A DNA stretch of 64,000 nt from Adenophora triphylla var. japonica (Eukaryota > Streptophyta > Magnoliopsida > Asterales > Campanulaceae). The notes beneath the pieces are model-generated. The model saw only the letters and a program-made list of their open reading frames with translations. It did not search any database and was not told the DNA's origin. Below, piece after piece: positions 12,263 to 24,289 of the stretch (positions are counted from its first letter, which is position 1; every line of letters begins with the position of its first letter). Location: contig JAFEMH010002083.1 in assembly GCA_022495995.1 (NCBI GenBank), forward strand, positions 248,001-312,000. The letters run 5' to 3'. A program made the translations under genes and the position numbers.

Positions 12263-12751
12263 CACCTAATCAACGTTTGACATTCAAACCAAGATTAAGC
12301 TTGTCATTCAAGCCCCCATTTCAAAACACACACACACACACACGTTTTCGAGAAAGGTAGAAAGACTCGTCATGCGAGGCGTTTCGGGTGATCTCGTAAT
12401 ACTCTTTCCGAAACGTAACGTGACCTCCGAACCTAACAATCTCGGGTACTAAAAAAGCTTTTTACTCGTTTTTGCTACCAATAAAAATGATCCCCTGTTT
12501 TCAAAGTCTTTTCCTAAGTTTTTGCTACCAATAAAAACGACACCATTTTCAAAAGCCGTTTCTCAACGTTTGGGCTCAAAATACAAAAACCGCGTGGCGA
12601 CTCCTCATTTTTTCCTTCCCATGAAGCGAGGTCTCAGACACCAACCCCCCGCGAAAGACAACCGCCCTTTCCGCGCCCGCGCGCAAAAGTCCGAGTAATT
12701 TCAACTTCATGCATTTTTCGACGCAGATTGGGCAGGGGATAAAGACACATA

Positions 12752-13028
12752 CTCCCTCCGTCCCGTAATAAGTGACACAGTTACTGTTCCGCACGGGAAT
12801 TAAGGAAAAAGTGAAAAGGTTGATGTGTTGTGAGTGTAGATAGTTGAGTAGGAGAGAGAATGAGGGAAGAGAATAGTAAATTATAATGGTGTTGTGAGTA
12901 TTAAAATAATGTAGGAGAGAGAATGAGTGGATGGAATAGTAAAGATTCTTTGCCATTTTAGGAAGTGTGACTTATCAGTGGGACGCCCAAAATAGCAAAG
13001 TGTGTCACTTGTTGTGGGACGGAGGGAG
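12752..13028. mobile_element. Stowaway-like MITE with TA target duplication
   Basis: Ends are CTCCCTCCGTCCC and its inverse GGGACGGAGGGAG, flanked by TA on both sides (12,750-12,751 and 13,029-13,030). It has no coding capacity. The middle contains two copies of a block with GTTGTGAGT and AGGAGAGAGAATGA. The MITE abuts the truncated copia piece on its right. Confidence 0.9.
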
Positions 13029-13030
13029 TA

Positions 13031-13470
13031 TATATCAACAACCGGTTACTTGATTTATCTTGGGTCTAATTTGCTTTCTTGGATCTCTCGAAAGCAGAAA
13101 ACGTTTGCTAGATCCTCCACTGAAGCAGAATACAGGGCTGTTGCTGCCGCCACTATCGAAATTGTATTGATTCATAACTTATTGCGTGAACTTCAGGTTG
13201 CGATCACCTCCATCCGGTTATCTATTGTGACAACCTGGGTGCCACCTATGTTGCAGCAAATCCCAAATTTCATTCAAGAATGAAACATCTTGCCCTTGAT
13301 TACCACTTTGTTCGAGAATAAGTTCAAGCTCATCAGCTACGTGTGTCACATATCTCGGGCAATGATCAACTTGCGGATGCTCTTACTAAACAACTTGCTC
13401 GTCTACGTTATCAAGAAATCATGTCCAAGATTAGTCTTTCCCTCCGGTCCTTCGTCTTGCGGCGGCCTAT
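13031..13470 (+). pseudogene. Ty1/copia RNase H C-terminus, truncated
   Basis: The reading from about 13,035 gives [20 protein letters not shown] and [15 protein letters not shown], the C-terminal RNase H block of copia polyproteins. It continues after two frameshifts as [11 protein letters not shown] (near 13,278), VSHISGNDQLADALTKQLAR (13,345-13,405) and a typical end near 13,470. All upstream parts (gag, protease, integrase, RT) are absent. The left border coincides with the MITE at 13,028. Confidence 0.9.
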
Positions 13471-13533
13471 TGGAAGTACCTATGAACCACACTTCAGCAA
13501 CACAGCTTCAGCAAACATTTCAACTTCAGCAAC

Positions 13534-13716
13534 TGAGGCTGGCGCCTCACTCTTGCCCAGGCTGGCGCCTCAACAATTCAGCAACACAGCTTCAGCAGCT
13601 GCAAGTGAGGCTGGCGCCTCATTCTCTCCCAGGCGGCCGCCTCAGTTGGATTCTCCTTCGACGTAGCTACTGCCTGTGAGGCTGGCGCCTCACCCTTTCT
13701 CAGGCGGCCGCCTCAC
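13534..13716. repeat. Recurrent GC-rich palindromes behind the copia ORF
   Basis: TGAGGCTGGCGCCTCA or a near copy occurs at 13,534, 13,557, 13,606 and 13,676. It alternates with AGGCGGCCGCCT, a perfect 12-bp palindrome, at about 13,631 and 13,702. All have GAGGC/GCCTC arms. They lie between the copia stop and its probable LTR. Confidence 0.8.
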
Positions 13717-13719
13717 AGG

Positions 13720-13935
13720 ATTTCTGCTGTGTTTCCTTATTCAGTTGTGATCTCGGTTTCCTTATTCAAGCTTTCCAAGTTCATGAAGGATTCTAGTCTA
13801 GGTAGAATCCTTGTATAGTTAGAATTATTATTTCTATATTTACTTCCTCCTACTTTGTATATATAGGACAATTACATATCAATAATACAAGCATGTAAAT
13901 TTTAAATCAAAGTTTTCAATTCAACGGTAACAATT
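13720..13935 (+). other. Probable copia 3' LTR relic
   Basis: A short AT-rich stretch follows the copia 3' end. It has a TATA-like sequence (TTTGTATATATAGGAC near 13,853) and then CAATAATACAAGC, as in short copia LTRs. No second LTR is available for comparison, so borders are guesses. Confidence 0.4.
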
Positions 13936-15050
13936 AGAAAGTGTTGGCAACACTTGTGGTACACCACAGTTTGCACTTACAAAATATTTTCAAATCAGTT
14001 TATATCCAAATATTGTTAACTTTTTTATTTATTTTTTCTGACTTTAATATTACTAAGCAAGAAAATGAATAAAAGGTTCAGAAGAAGGAAGACAGTGGTA
14101 ACTTGCGCCTTGCAGAACCTAAAGACTTGTTTAACGTTGGACTTGTTCCATTCTCTGTTACGGGGGAGAATCCACCTTTAGTGATCATCCTTCCTTCCTT
14201 CCTCCTGAATGAATGTTATTCATTTTTAGAAAATTAACACATCTTTTTGTATAAAAACAATTTATTCATCTTATCTACTTGCAAAACTAATATTTTTAAA
14301 AGTGAACAACAAGAGTATTTTTCAAAACTACTCCATCTTTCCCGAAATGAATTTCCCACTTTTTTATTGTTACTTAGGGTGGGTTTGGCATTGCTTCTGA
14401 TTTTCTGAAAGTAATTTTTCAAAAGTGATTTTAGAAAAATTGATTATTTGTAATAAATACTAAAATTTATAAGTATGTTTGGATAGTATATGTTCAAAAC
14501 TGATTATTAAAGATAAATACCAAAAATGACCTTTATAATATGTATCTCGATATAATAAATGTATAAAAGAGATAGAGGTTATTATTGTAAAAACAACACA
14601 AATAACAGCTTCTAAGAATCACTTTTAGCAAAAGTTGGATCATAGTTGTTTCTACGAAAACACAGTTTTTTGCATTTTAACAGCTTAAAATCATAATCAG
14701 TATTGTTATCCAAACGCTATTAAAAGTGATTTTAAGCTTCAAAGGTGATTATAAGCCACAAAAAAGCAATAAATATATTTTAATTTTATTATTTTAATGA
14801 AAATTTAAACATGCTATGATATTGATACACCATTATAAATTCTATCAAAAATAATTTTTAAATATTTATTAGGATAATTAATAAGATCATTTCGGGATTG
14901 TAGGGTACATAGTGGTGTTCAAATGGAACAACAATAAAAGATGGAAGGAATAACAATAGTGCATCAGAATTCTGGAATCAGAAAAAGAAATATCATTGTG
15001 ATAAATTGACCCTATCCTATCAGCACCTCTTTTATGAAAGTAACATCATT
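13936..15050. other. AT-rich intergenic DNA downstream of aconitase
   Basis: No gene was recognised. A candidate hAT-type MITE sits at 14,379-14,720; the rest is unique AT-rich sequence. Confidence 0.6.
14379..14720. mobile_element. Candidate non-autonomous TIR element
   Basis: The left side reads GGGTGGGTTTGGCATTGCTT and the right side, inverted, AGCGTTTGGATAACAATACT. They share GTTTGG and a following CTGATT block. The inside has repeated AAAGTGATTTTA in both directions. I could not define a target duplication, so this is tentative. Confidence 0.35.
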
Positions 15051-15146
15051 TTTATTACAAAAAAAAAATGTTCCAACAATTAGCAGATCAATCTCTGCCT
15101 GTAATCTAGGAAAAAAACCCTAGTATACCTGTGGAAATTCTTTATT
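15051..15146 (-). terminator. ACO: Candidate poly(A) signals of aconitase
   Basis: On the minus strand AATAAA occurs at 15,146-15,141, about 65 bp behind the aconitase stop, and again at 15,056-15,051. Either could direct 3' end formation. Confidence 0.45.
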
Positions 15147-15208
15147 CACTCTCACATTTTACATTTGAAAATGCTCATGAGTGGAGCAATGCCGCCGACC
15201 AACTGACT

Positions 15209-18200
15209 TCAGTTCTTCTTACTCAGTTGCCTAATAACGTATGGAAGAATGCCTCCATGATCAAAGTACGCCAGTTCCACCTGCCATTGCCAAAGCTTAT
15301 TCAGTACCAAAGATAATGTTATGATGCATAGTGGCGGATCCAATAGTTATATAAAGTGGGTCCACAAATTATTGGGTTCACATGCACCCACAATGACTAG
15401 GGTGGATCAGCCCCTGTCCAATAACAAACAACGGTTTACTCGGAAATTTAGTGGATGATAAATTGGGAGTGGAAAGTACCTCGGTGTCAAAGCGGGCTTT
15501 ACAAGTGAAAGACTTTCCGGTGTCTGTTTTGACTGTAACATCTTGACCAGGACGGATCTCACTGATATTGCTCGGGAGGTCAATTGTATACCGCTCATGA
15601 CCGGTTAATTGTAGCGTATCTGCATCCTCACCAGCCTTGAAACAGAGTGGTATGATACCCATTCCCACCAAATTACTGCGATGGATCCTCTCAAAGCTTT
15701 TAGCAATCACTGCTTTTACACCCTGTTGCATATATTCAATTAAAATAATCAAAAGCCTAGTCAACTCAAAACGGAATAGGGTTCTATTGTTTCTCTTTCT
15801 TTCTTTTTTGTTTCTGCATCTGCTGGTGTGGTGGGTGGGGGTTGACAAGTCAACTTGGAACAGAATATTGCTTCTGTTTCCTTTTTATGTTTGTGCGTGT
15901 GGGTGGGGAGTGTGCCTTAGTGGGAGTGCTGAGGATTGTATTGACGACTTACCAATAGCATAGGGCCCTTGGCCGCCCAATCTCTGGAGCTTCCACTTCC
16001 ATACTCCGCTCCAGCCAAAACAATAGTATCCTGTCCATCTTCCTTGTATTTCTGAAAGTGGCAGATAGTTAAAATGGAATCAGTAAAAAGGAATAACATT
16101 TGTGATCATACTGTAAAGTTACAATTATCAAAGAAGTTAGGAACTCACTGTTGCTGCATCAAACACAGAGAGTTTTTCTCCGGTGGGAATGTGTAATGTT
16201 TTGGGACCAACTTCTCCATTTAAGAGCTTGTTAACAATGCGGATATTGGCAAATGTACCCCTTGCCATAATTTCATCGTTACCTCGCCGACTTCCATAAG
16301 AGTTGAAGTCCTTGCGGTCAACTCCATGGTCAAGAAGAAACCTTGCAGCTGGGCTATCTTTTTGAATGCTTCCTGCTGGTGAGATGTGATCAGTTGTAAT
16401 ACTGTCACCAAAGTTCAGCAAGCAAAAGGCATCCTTCACACCATGGGGTCCAGGTGGATCCATGGTCATGTTTTTGAAGTATGGAGGCTCATGGATGTAA
16501 GTAGATTTTGGGTCCCATGAGTACAGCTTGCCTTCTGGCACAGAAAGTTGATTCCACATGGGATTTCCCTTTGTGATAGATTCATAAGTACTCTTGAACA
16601 TAGCAGGCAGTACACTTGATTGAACAGCCTGCATTGTGTAGTCCAAGTTAATACTTTCTTCTGTATGGGTGATAAATTTTCAGACAATTTTCTAGCTTAA
16701 GATTTGCTTACCTCTGCAACTTCTTCCGTACTTGGCCAGACATCTCTCAGATAGACATTCTTACCATCCTTTCCCACTCCAATTGGATCCTTCTCAAAAT
16801 CAATGTCAACCTGATAAACAAACAGCATTGACATATCTTAATCTTACACTGTTTACCAGAAGATGCTGGAAATCATTAGATGCAAGATAAAGCAGGACAT
16901 GATCACCCTAGAAGTCCGTGTTATATTTTTTATTCTTCATGTGAGCTCTGTTTTGACTGGGGACCCACCTACAACAATTTTATCTCACCTACGACTGGGG
17001 GAGAAAGGCACTGTGCATCCAACAGCTCATCCACTAACACTTATTTAAATATATACTCATAATCTTGATCTCATCGCTAATGCCAACCTAGAGATGATTG
17101 GTTAAGATGTAAAGACGCAATTCAAGCAGAAATGAGGTTTATGGACTCATAGTCCAACACGTAAAGGTGTAAATGGTGGGTTTCGAATAAGGTTGTGTGT
17201 AAGAAATGGCATGGTAAAGGTTGAAGTTGCAACGTATAAACCATGGCTTGCAGTGCAAGGATTTTCGCAAGAAACTGGAATTGACTCTAAATCTCAACTG
17301 GCTGAAACAAGTTGCTGTATGAAGCAAGACTAGTGGCAAAATGTATAAAACATGACTCGTAGCATCATGGACATGTGTAAGTGTAACACGCTAACATTTA
17401 CTCCCTCCGTCCCATAAAGATGTTCCCAATTGCCATTTTTGTTTCTCCCAAAAAGATAGTCCCGTTTCCAAAATAGTCGATCAAGGAAGAAGAGGGGAAA
17501 AGGGAGTAATAATTAAACCTCATTAAGGTTAATGATGAAAATGAAAATAGATTGTTAAAATGTTTGAATAGTAAAATGGGGCTATCATTATCGAACGAAG
17601 GGAGTATTAACTAACATTGTGACGCCAGCATGACATAATCTCACTAAAAAAGAATGCAAGTAAAATTATAAGGTGTACCGTGCCAGCAAGGGCATATGCA
17701 ACAACTAAAGGAGGCGATGCAAGGTAGTTTGCTCTTGTCAAGGGGTGAACACGTCCCTCAAAGTTTCGGTTTCCAGAAAGAACAGCAGATGCAACGATGT
17801 CTGCCAAAAAGTACAAGAATTGAAACATGTTAACAACAGATTTGATCATACTGCAGACAATCGATAAAAAGAGACTGCAAGTGCTTAAGCCATAATAGAG
17901 AGCTAACTAAAACATGAGATCCTGAAAAGAAAAAGAAAACAATTTAAACATACCATTTTCTGAGATTGCAGCACCTACTGATTCGTCCAGATCTCCGGAA
18001 TTTCCAATACATGTTGTGCAGCCATATCCAACAATATGAAATCCTTGCTCGCTCAAGTACTTCTGCAACCCACTGCATCGACCAAAAGTCCATAATCCAT
18101 TATCAAGTGAAGCAGAAAACAATCATGTCAGTAGACTGAGAGTTCAAGTGACCTTTTAACCCACAAATAATTGGATACTAATGTGATACCTTTCGAGCAA

Positions 18201-21200
18201 ATATTTTGTAACAACTCCAGATCCAGGGGCCAGACTTGTTTTAACCCATGGTTTGACCTGGTGAATAAGCATTATTATGAAACAGTAAAATCAGAAGATA
18301 GAAATTGTAATTGTAGTTGGATAAATTAGTGAAAAGGAAACAGGGAATAAGTAGTTTCAAATAAAGATATGTGACTATGACATGATATACCTGTAGACCC
18401 AATTCGCAAGCCTTTTTTGCAACAAGGCCTGCCCCAAGCATAACACTAGGGTTTGATGTATTTGTGCAGCTTGTGATAGCAGCAATCACAACACTACCAT
18501 GTCGGAGCTCCGCCGGCTGTCCATGAAAGGAAAATTTTGCTACTTTTTCTTGTGCCTCTTTTGGTACAGCAAAGCCCTGTAAAAAGTTCATTTTAGTTAT
18601 CTCCTGAAGTATAGCCTTACTCAGCTCAGCAATGGCTCCGTGGTTTAAGCAATTTACCCCAAGGTAGGGTGCGCTGGGGGGGAGGGGGGTCAAACTCACT
18701 GGTTTTAAGCATTAGAACAATCAGGTAACATCATAGGGAATTTAATTCAAAGCTCACGACATCCAAAACTCACCTTGAACCCCACTTTGTTATCAAGGCA
18801 AGAATGCCAGTCAGCTTTCATGTCCTTCAAAGGCACCCGGTCATGAGGTCTGACAAGAGAAGTAGTATTGTTCAACATAGACTAACAAAAAGATACAGAT
18901 GAATGTAATTGTATGTCACTTTGCCAAAGCATATAACTATAACACAAACCTCTTTGGCCCTGAAATACAGGGTTCAACATCCTCAAGATCTAGTTGTAAG
19001 TAAGATGAGTATACTCTTTCTTGTTGGGGCTGAAATCCACAAACATGAAGGGTGAGGTGTGTGTCTCGGACGGAAATAATTGATCAACTCTAACTGAGAA
19101 TGCATTTCAATTGTATGCCAGAGGATCTTACCTCATTATAGTCAACGAACATTTTATTAGCACGAAGATATCCTTCTATCATTGCCACCTGAATTCAACA
19201 AAGAAGCAATATCCACAAAGATTACAAGCAATGCAAGAGAAATTCTCTCATTAATATACATTTACATTCAATGCAGGTTTTACTCCAGAAATTACTTACA
19301 GTATCGTCGCTGCGTCCAGTCAATTTGAGATACTGCAAAGTGACGTGATCTACAGGGAAGAATCCCATAGTTGCACCATACTCCGGAGACATATTGGCAA
19401 TTGTGGCCCTGTCAGCGAGTGATATTTTACCAACACCCTCACCTACAGAAAAAAAATGCCATTATAGCTTTAGGTCTTTTCGGGAAAGAACTCTTTTAAG
19501 AGCTTTAGAAGCTTAAGGAGCAGGTTATATACCATAGAACTCAACAAATTTTCCTACAACGCCATGCTTCCTTAGCATTTGTGTGACAGTCAAAACCAAG
19601 TCAGTAGCTGTGACACCATTCTTCAACTTTCCAGATAATTTGAACCCAACAACACCAGGCAAGACCATACTCATTGGCTGTCAATGAGAAAAGTAATATA
19701 TTAGAAATAAAATTGCAGCAGACTCTTTAATACATTATCTTAAAGAGCATATCCTGACTGACATAAGGTACAGAATTTAGATTCATCATCAGATACATTG
19801 CTTAGAGTTTAGGGTAAAGCTACCAATCAAGAAAAAGATAAATGATTCAAGCTGAATATGAGAGAAAAGCATGTGAGACCCGTCTTGACGGGCTAAAGTT
19901 TGAGGGTAACCCTATGATGCATTCATGCATCCGTTTGTTCTTTGGAATCCACCTTCTGTTTGTGACCACAAATCAATCCACTAAAGAAAACCTTACATCT
20001 CAATTAAGAAAATACAAAATCAGGTTTGAATATTCCTCCCTTTGGTTTGACCATCCCAGACATGATTACAAGGTTACAGAAAGAGAAGACTACAGCACTC
20101 ACAAGTATCTAACATCTAGTAAGGAACGACTACTTCACACTCGAAGTGTAAAGTTTTAGAGGGAGAATTAAACAATGCAGCATTCAGACATGAGAGAGGA
20201 AGATTATCTATCATTCTGTAGAATTCTTTACCTGCCCAAGCATTGCTGCTTCAGCTTCGATACCTCCAACTCCCCAACCAGCTACACCTAACCCATCAAT
20301 CATTGTAGTGTGGGAATCAGTTCCAACAACACTATCAGGGTAGAGCATGCCATCAGTGTTGAAGACAACGCGTCCAAGATATTCAAGATTAACCTGACAT
20401 TGTATCAAGTCAAACTACCATAAGTTCCTTCACATTATAGATAGAGTAGGGTAAAATGCAAGTTAGAGAAAGGGAGATAAGTGGTAACTTAATTCCAAGT
20501 AATAGAAGATAAACAGAAAACTAAATGGGAAAAAAAAAAAGATATACTATTTCTGTCTCAAGGCTGATATCTACTTGAGTATGTTACAACTCTGCAAGTA
20601 GCGATTCAGATTACCCTCTTACCTGATGCACAATACCAGATCCAGGAGGAACAACAAGCATGTTATGGAAAGCATTAGATCCCCACTTGAGAAAAGCAAA
20701 TCTCTCCTTGTTTCTCTGAAATTCAAGCTCCATATTTGCTTGTACTGCATTTTCTGACCTTGCAACATCAACTTGAACTGAATGATCAATGACAAGATCC
20801 ACAGGAACCTGCCATAAGATAATAGAGTGAAACATAGTGATAAAACTGAAAGAAGAAAAAAAACAAATTGCATTATAAGGAACACCCAATACTACTCATT
20901 TATCTACTGAGATCATATGATGGTTTTTGGATTTCTTCTTAATTTATTATCTCAAAAGAAGAAAGGTTCACCTACAAGCATAATAGGTTGAAAATAAGGT
21001 CTGTTCTCTATTTCTTTTTCTTTTAAATGTAATGAACATACTCCAGAGATGGTAAACACAACCCACGGAATAGAGACGTACAAAACTTTCTAGCTCAAGC
21101 AAATATATTTACCAAAGGATTAATCTTGTTAGAGTCGCTGCCAAGTTTGTTCATTGCATCACGCATACAGGCGAGGTCAACCACCGCTGGAACACCAGTA

Positions 21201-22551
21201 AAGTCCTGGACAATAAACAAAGCTTTATTCATAAAAGTCCTAAGTGACTTCATTATCAATTCAACTTCAAGGAGATGACAAATACCTGCAAGAGAACACG
21301 GGCTGGTTTGAATGGAATCTCAACCAGCTTTGGGGCAGATTTCTCCCAATCAATAATCTTTTCAACATCTTCCTTAGTGACTTGGAAATTGTCACAGTTA
21401 CGGATTGCCGATTCAAGAAGTATTCTTATAGAATATGGTAGCTTTTCTGCAATGAGAAGTAACATAAATTAAAATGTGAAAGTAGATTATATAGTTTTTT
21501 ACAAGATCAAACAAAATATAATGTTCAATGGCCAAACACATATTTAAAGAGACTTTACTGCTTCTTAAACACAAAAGACTGGCTAGCAAGTCCTCAAAAT
21601 TTAAAATAGATGCAAATGATGGCTATATATGAATTACTAAGTGTGGCATAAGAAAGAAAATTACCGACTCTAGGGTCATTCAGAGCAGGCAAACTATAGA
21701 ACTTTCCAAACTCGCCACCTCCAGGCTTGGGAAGACTGGTCAGGATTCCCTTGAAAGCATTCTCAGCAGCTGTATAAACACCAACATGCAATCATTTTAA
21801 TTTAGCTTATTGAATTTCACAAAGCAAGAGAACCATAGGTAAGTATCGCAAATTCAAAGCAAAGATTGGCAAACAAATCGAGAATCAAAACACTTGACTT
21901 CTTGATTGTCATGATAATTAGCAGATCATTTCAATACAGAGATGTTGGATAATAAACTCCATCAGCATATAAAACAAAGTCCTTACTTTTCAATTCAAAC
22001 TTACAAAATATTTCCCTTTTTTTTCAAAAGTCAACTTCATTTGTTCCTACCAGACAGACCAGGGCACTTAACAGTAAAGGTAGTTTAATCTACCTAATAG
22101 AATTTGTTAACTCTACAGAACTTTTGGGAATTCGTATACGAAAACAAAATAAATAGACAGTCAAATCGTCGTTTTGAAGAATCGAGCAAGAAAGATAAGC
22201 GGAAGGGATACGAACAAAAAGGAAATGCGAAAGGGTACCCATAGTAGCGATCTTGCGTTGAAAGCGTTCGAGAACAGGCGAGGCAGTCCTGATCTGAGAA
22301 ATAAGACTGGCCGGGGAATTCCAATCAGCACCGTGACTCCACCGCGGAACAGAGCTACGAACGGACCGAAAAGCAGATGTAAAGCTGAAAGATCGGGTCT
22401 GATTTTCTACAGACGGCGCCGACGGATGAGGTTTGGGGACAGTACAAAAAGGCGATGACGGGGAAGACGGAAGCCTTGAATTGCCGTGTCGAGACGAGGC
22501 TGCCGCTGCTCTCCTGAGGATATTGGAGGAGTAAGCGCCATTTATATACAT
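15209..22551 (-). CDS. ACO: Aconitate hydratase (aconitase), mitochondrial type, 20 exons
   Basis: The enzyme interconverts citrate and isocitrate with a 4Fe-4S cluster in the TCA cycle and cytosol. Exons, 5' to 3': 22551-22239, 21769-21665, 21446-21286, 21205-21113, 20808-20623, 20393-20232, 19677-19533, 19442-19300, 19188-19132, 19029-18950, 18849-18774, 18576-18391, 18257-18190, 18072-17954, 17800-17679, 16810-16712, 16628-16149, 16051-15953, 15722-15480, 15280-15209. All introns are GT-AG and phases fit, giving 1,002 residues; plant relatives have about 990-1,000. Cluster ligands are Cys544 ([10 protein letters not shown]), Cys610 and Cys613 (GCTTCIGN). Other active-site blocks are DSHTTM from Asp312, GSRRGNDE, and GSGSSRDW near 884. 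The Arg/Ser-rich start (residues 1-50, almost no acidic residues) is a typical mitochondrial presequence, and MYINGAYSS matches the family start. No stop or frameshift was found; the gene looks functional. Confidence 0.95.
15326..15420. mobile_element. Candidate short TIR element in aconitase intron 19
   Basis: AGTGGCGGATCCA at the left and TGGATCAGCCCCT at the right form an imperfect inverted pair about 90 bp apart. AGTGGCGGATCCA-like ends are frequent in plant short repeats. No clear target duplication was seen. Confidence 0.3.
17096..17330 (+). pseudogene. Ty1/copia reverse transcriptase relic in aconitase intron 15
   Basis: Broken frames give, in order, CKDAIQAEM (near 17,107), a KWVFRIK-like piece (17,178-17,200) and [19 protein letters not shown] (17,240-17,295). 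These follow the N-terminal copia RT order W-A-E / KWVFKIK / YKARLVAQGFSQ. It lies antisense to aconitase, next to the MITE at 17,401. Confidence 0.5.
17401..17604. mobile_element. Stowaway-like MITE in aconitase intron 15
   Basis: It starts CTCCCTCCGTCCC and ends GAACGAAGGGAG, flanked by TA (17,399-17,400 and 17,605-17,606). It is 204 bp, non-coding, and differs inside from the AGAGAGAATGAG family seen elsewhere in the window. It lies between exons 15 and 16, well away from the splice sites. Confidence 0.85.
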
Positions 22552-22762
22552 GTTGATAGAACACGCATTCAAAGATAGATAAGATTCGTTGAGATTGGGA
22601 TCAGGAATTCAGGATTGATTGATGATGATGGCGTTTTCTGGTAATGGATGAGAGAGAAAGAGGGAGAAATGGTGGTGGCGTGTGGCGGACCTCGGTTTGT
22701 GTGCCGGCTTCTAGAAGTGGGGTAAACCGGAGATGAGTGAGGACTGCGGGAAATCGGAGATG

Positions 22763-22770
22763 TTTATATA
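22763..22770 (-). promoter_or_regulatory. ACO: Probable TATA box of aconitase
   Basis: TATATAAA on the minus strand lies 212 bp upstream of the ATG at 22,551. This leaves a 5' untranslated region of roughly 180 bp if transcription starts about 30 bp downstream. Confidence 0.6.
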
Positions 22771-22779
22771 CTTGTTGCG

Positions 22780-23227
22780 TTTGGGGTTTCCGATTAATTA
22801 GTGTTGAATTTCCAGAATTAGAGATTTTGTTAATTGGAATTATTGGTCAAGGGTTTAATTAATTGGTCCATTTGTTTTGTAGCTGTTAATTGTTTTCTTA
22901 ATGTGGTGAATTTAATCTTTCAAAAAAAAAAAGTGGTAAATTTAAAATTAGAATTATTGCTTATAGGTTTTCTTTCGGCATTCTCTTCTTACATGTAATC
23001 TTGGATCGGATCCGGATCGAATCATCGGGCACTACAAATGGTCAAATATTTCTCTTACGAGTTGTTGTAAGTGGTCCAAATTCCTCATTTCAGTATTCTT
23101 TTTGTGCTTGACGTACAAAATTAATTTTGAGTTTCGTGAATTCACAATTGTCAAATCATCTCGACCATAAAATAAGAAAATGGGACGAAGGTGAACTCAT
23201 CATCATCTGCCGAAGCACTACAACATC
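22780..23227. other. Intergenic DNA upstream of aconitase
   Basis: AT-rich sequence without a recognisable gene. It may contain further upstream promoter elements of the aconitase gene, but I see no specific site. Confidence 0.5.
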
Positions 23228-23235
23228 ATTTCCAT

Positions 23236-23969
23236 TAGGGGTATAAGTGGTTCGATTCAAACCGCGGTTCGAAATCGAAACAAATCAAATCATGTGATTT
23301 AGTTCGATTTTCAAGCAATAATGGTTTGTTCGGTTCCTTAAATTGTCAACCCGTGTGATTCGATTTGGTCTGCGGTTTGGACCCCCAAACCACGGTTCGA
23401 GACCGCGAGACCGAACCACCAAATCGAACCAATAAACCAAATCACCAAACCGTTCAATATTAACCGTAGATATGCATATCTTTCATATTCACCTTACATT
23501 TAGATTTGAAAACCCCTATTTATATTCATGGGTTTTAGCCATAATACTTTTTTTTCTTTTGGTTAATTTTCTTGTAATAATTTTAATTCATTATTTAGCA
23601 CATACTATTACAAGTACTCAAATGACATTTTTTATTATAAACATTGAAACACAATTTCAATTTATGTTTAAATACTGAATCTCTTATGTATGTCTGAAAA
23701 ATTCAAATAAACATGACAATGAATTGTGTAGTCTGAAACCATGTTCTAATTAATGGTTTAAGCAATGTTCTATTTTATGGTTTGAATTGTGATTTAAATC
23801 GCGGTTCGAATCGTAAAATCAAACCGCGGTTCGAACCAAATCATGGCGATTCGGTTCAGTTTGAATTTTTTCATGATTCGATTCGATTTAAAAATTTTTC
23901 AAATCAATTAATAGTGATTCGATCCTAAATTGACAAAAATCGAACCATTTACGCGGTTATACACCCCTA
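23236..23969. mobile_element. Non-autonomous hAT element with 8-bp target duplication
   Basis: The left end reads TAGGGGTATAA and the right end, inverted, TAGGGGTGTATAA. ATTTCCAT (23,228-23,235) and ATTTCCAC (23,970-23,977) flank it as an 8-bp duplication with one change. Inside are many CGGTTCGA/TCGAACCG-type repeats in both directions and an AT-rich centre. There is no transposase. Confidence 0.75.
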
Positions 23970-24026
23970 ATTTCCACATAGGTGTTGCTAAATTCGTAAC
24001 CTCTGAGTTTGCCAAAAGGCTATATA

Positions 24027-24281
24027 CTCCCTCCGTCCCATGTCAATGTGAACCAACTTTATGGGTGTGGGAATTAAGAAAAAGTGATGTAAGAAAGAGA
24101 AAAAGTTAAATGTTGTGAGTATGAAAAATTAAATAGGAGAGAGAATGAGTGGGAGAAATAGTGAGGAGAGAGAATGTTGTGAGTGTAAAAGTGAAATATT
24201 TATTTTCATTTTGGGAAGTTTGCATTTACGTGGGACGGACCAAAATAGAAATAAGTTTGCATTCACGTGGGACGGAGGGAG
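24027..24281. mobile_element. Stowaway-like MITE
   Basis: Ends are CTCCCTCCGTCCC and GGGACGGAGGGAG with TA on both sides. The interior carries AGGAGAGAGAATGAG and GTTGTGAGT blocks, as in the copies at 12,752 and 29,171. It is 255 bp and non-coding. Confidence 0.9.
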
Positions 24282-24289
24282 TATGTCTT

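Larger units (their letters stand above)
1..12670 (+). mobile_element. E1: decayed Tat-type Ty3/gypsy LTR retrotransposon, 5' end outside window
   Basis: Fragments of gag end, aspartic protease, reverse transcriptase, RNase H and integrase follow in the order usual for Ty3/gypsy. After them come an antisense ORF and a 3' LTR that starts with TGTAAGT. The pre-protease text (LKQTQANISLWSLL) and the antisense ORF behind pol are typical of the plant Tat group. All coding parts carry frameshifts and stops, and the integrase core is missing, so the copy is dead and old. The 3' LTR end is estimated at about 12,670; the 5' LTR is not in the window. Confidence 0.75.
10668..12670 (+). repeat. E1 3' LTR (end approximate)
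   Basis: It starts TGTAAGTACCCAAATCC behind a purine-rich stretch (GGAGGAGACGTCGGCGAGGGG). The same start, TGTAAGTGCTCCAAATT with small changes, opens the E5 LTR. Near its end come a CA microsatellite (12,328-12,344), a stem-loop (12,380-12,415), TGACCTCCGAACC and TGGCGACTCC (12,595-12,604), in the same order as in E5. The right border could not be fixed, because the copy decays before the MITE at 12,752. Confidence 0.65.

Noticed and set aside
19842..20159. Open frame of 105 codons on the + strand
   Set aside because: It lies in aconitase intron 6 on the opposite strand, with no known domain.
22094..22572. Longer ORF at the aconitase start, reading through exon 1
   Set aside because: The true exon ends at 22,239 with GT; the residues after it do not match the family. 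The upper end uses TTG, while the family start matches the ATG at 22,551.
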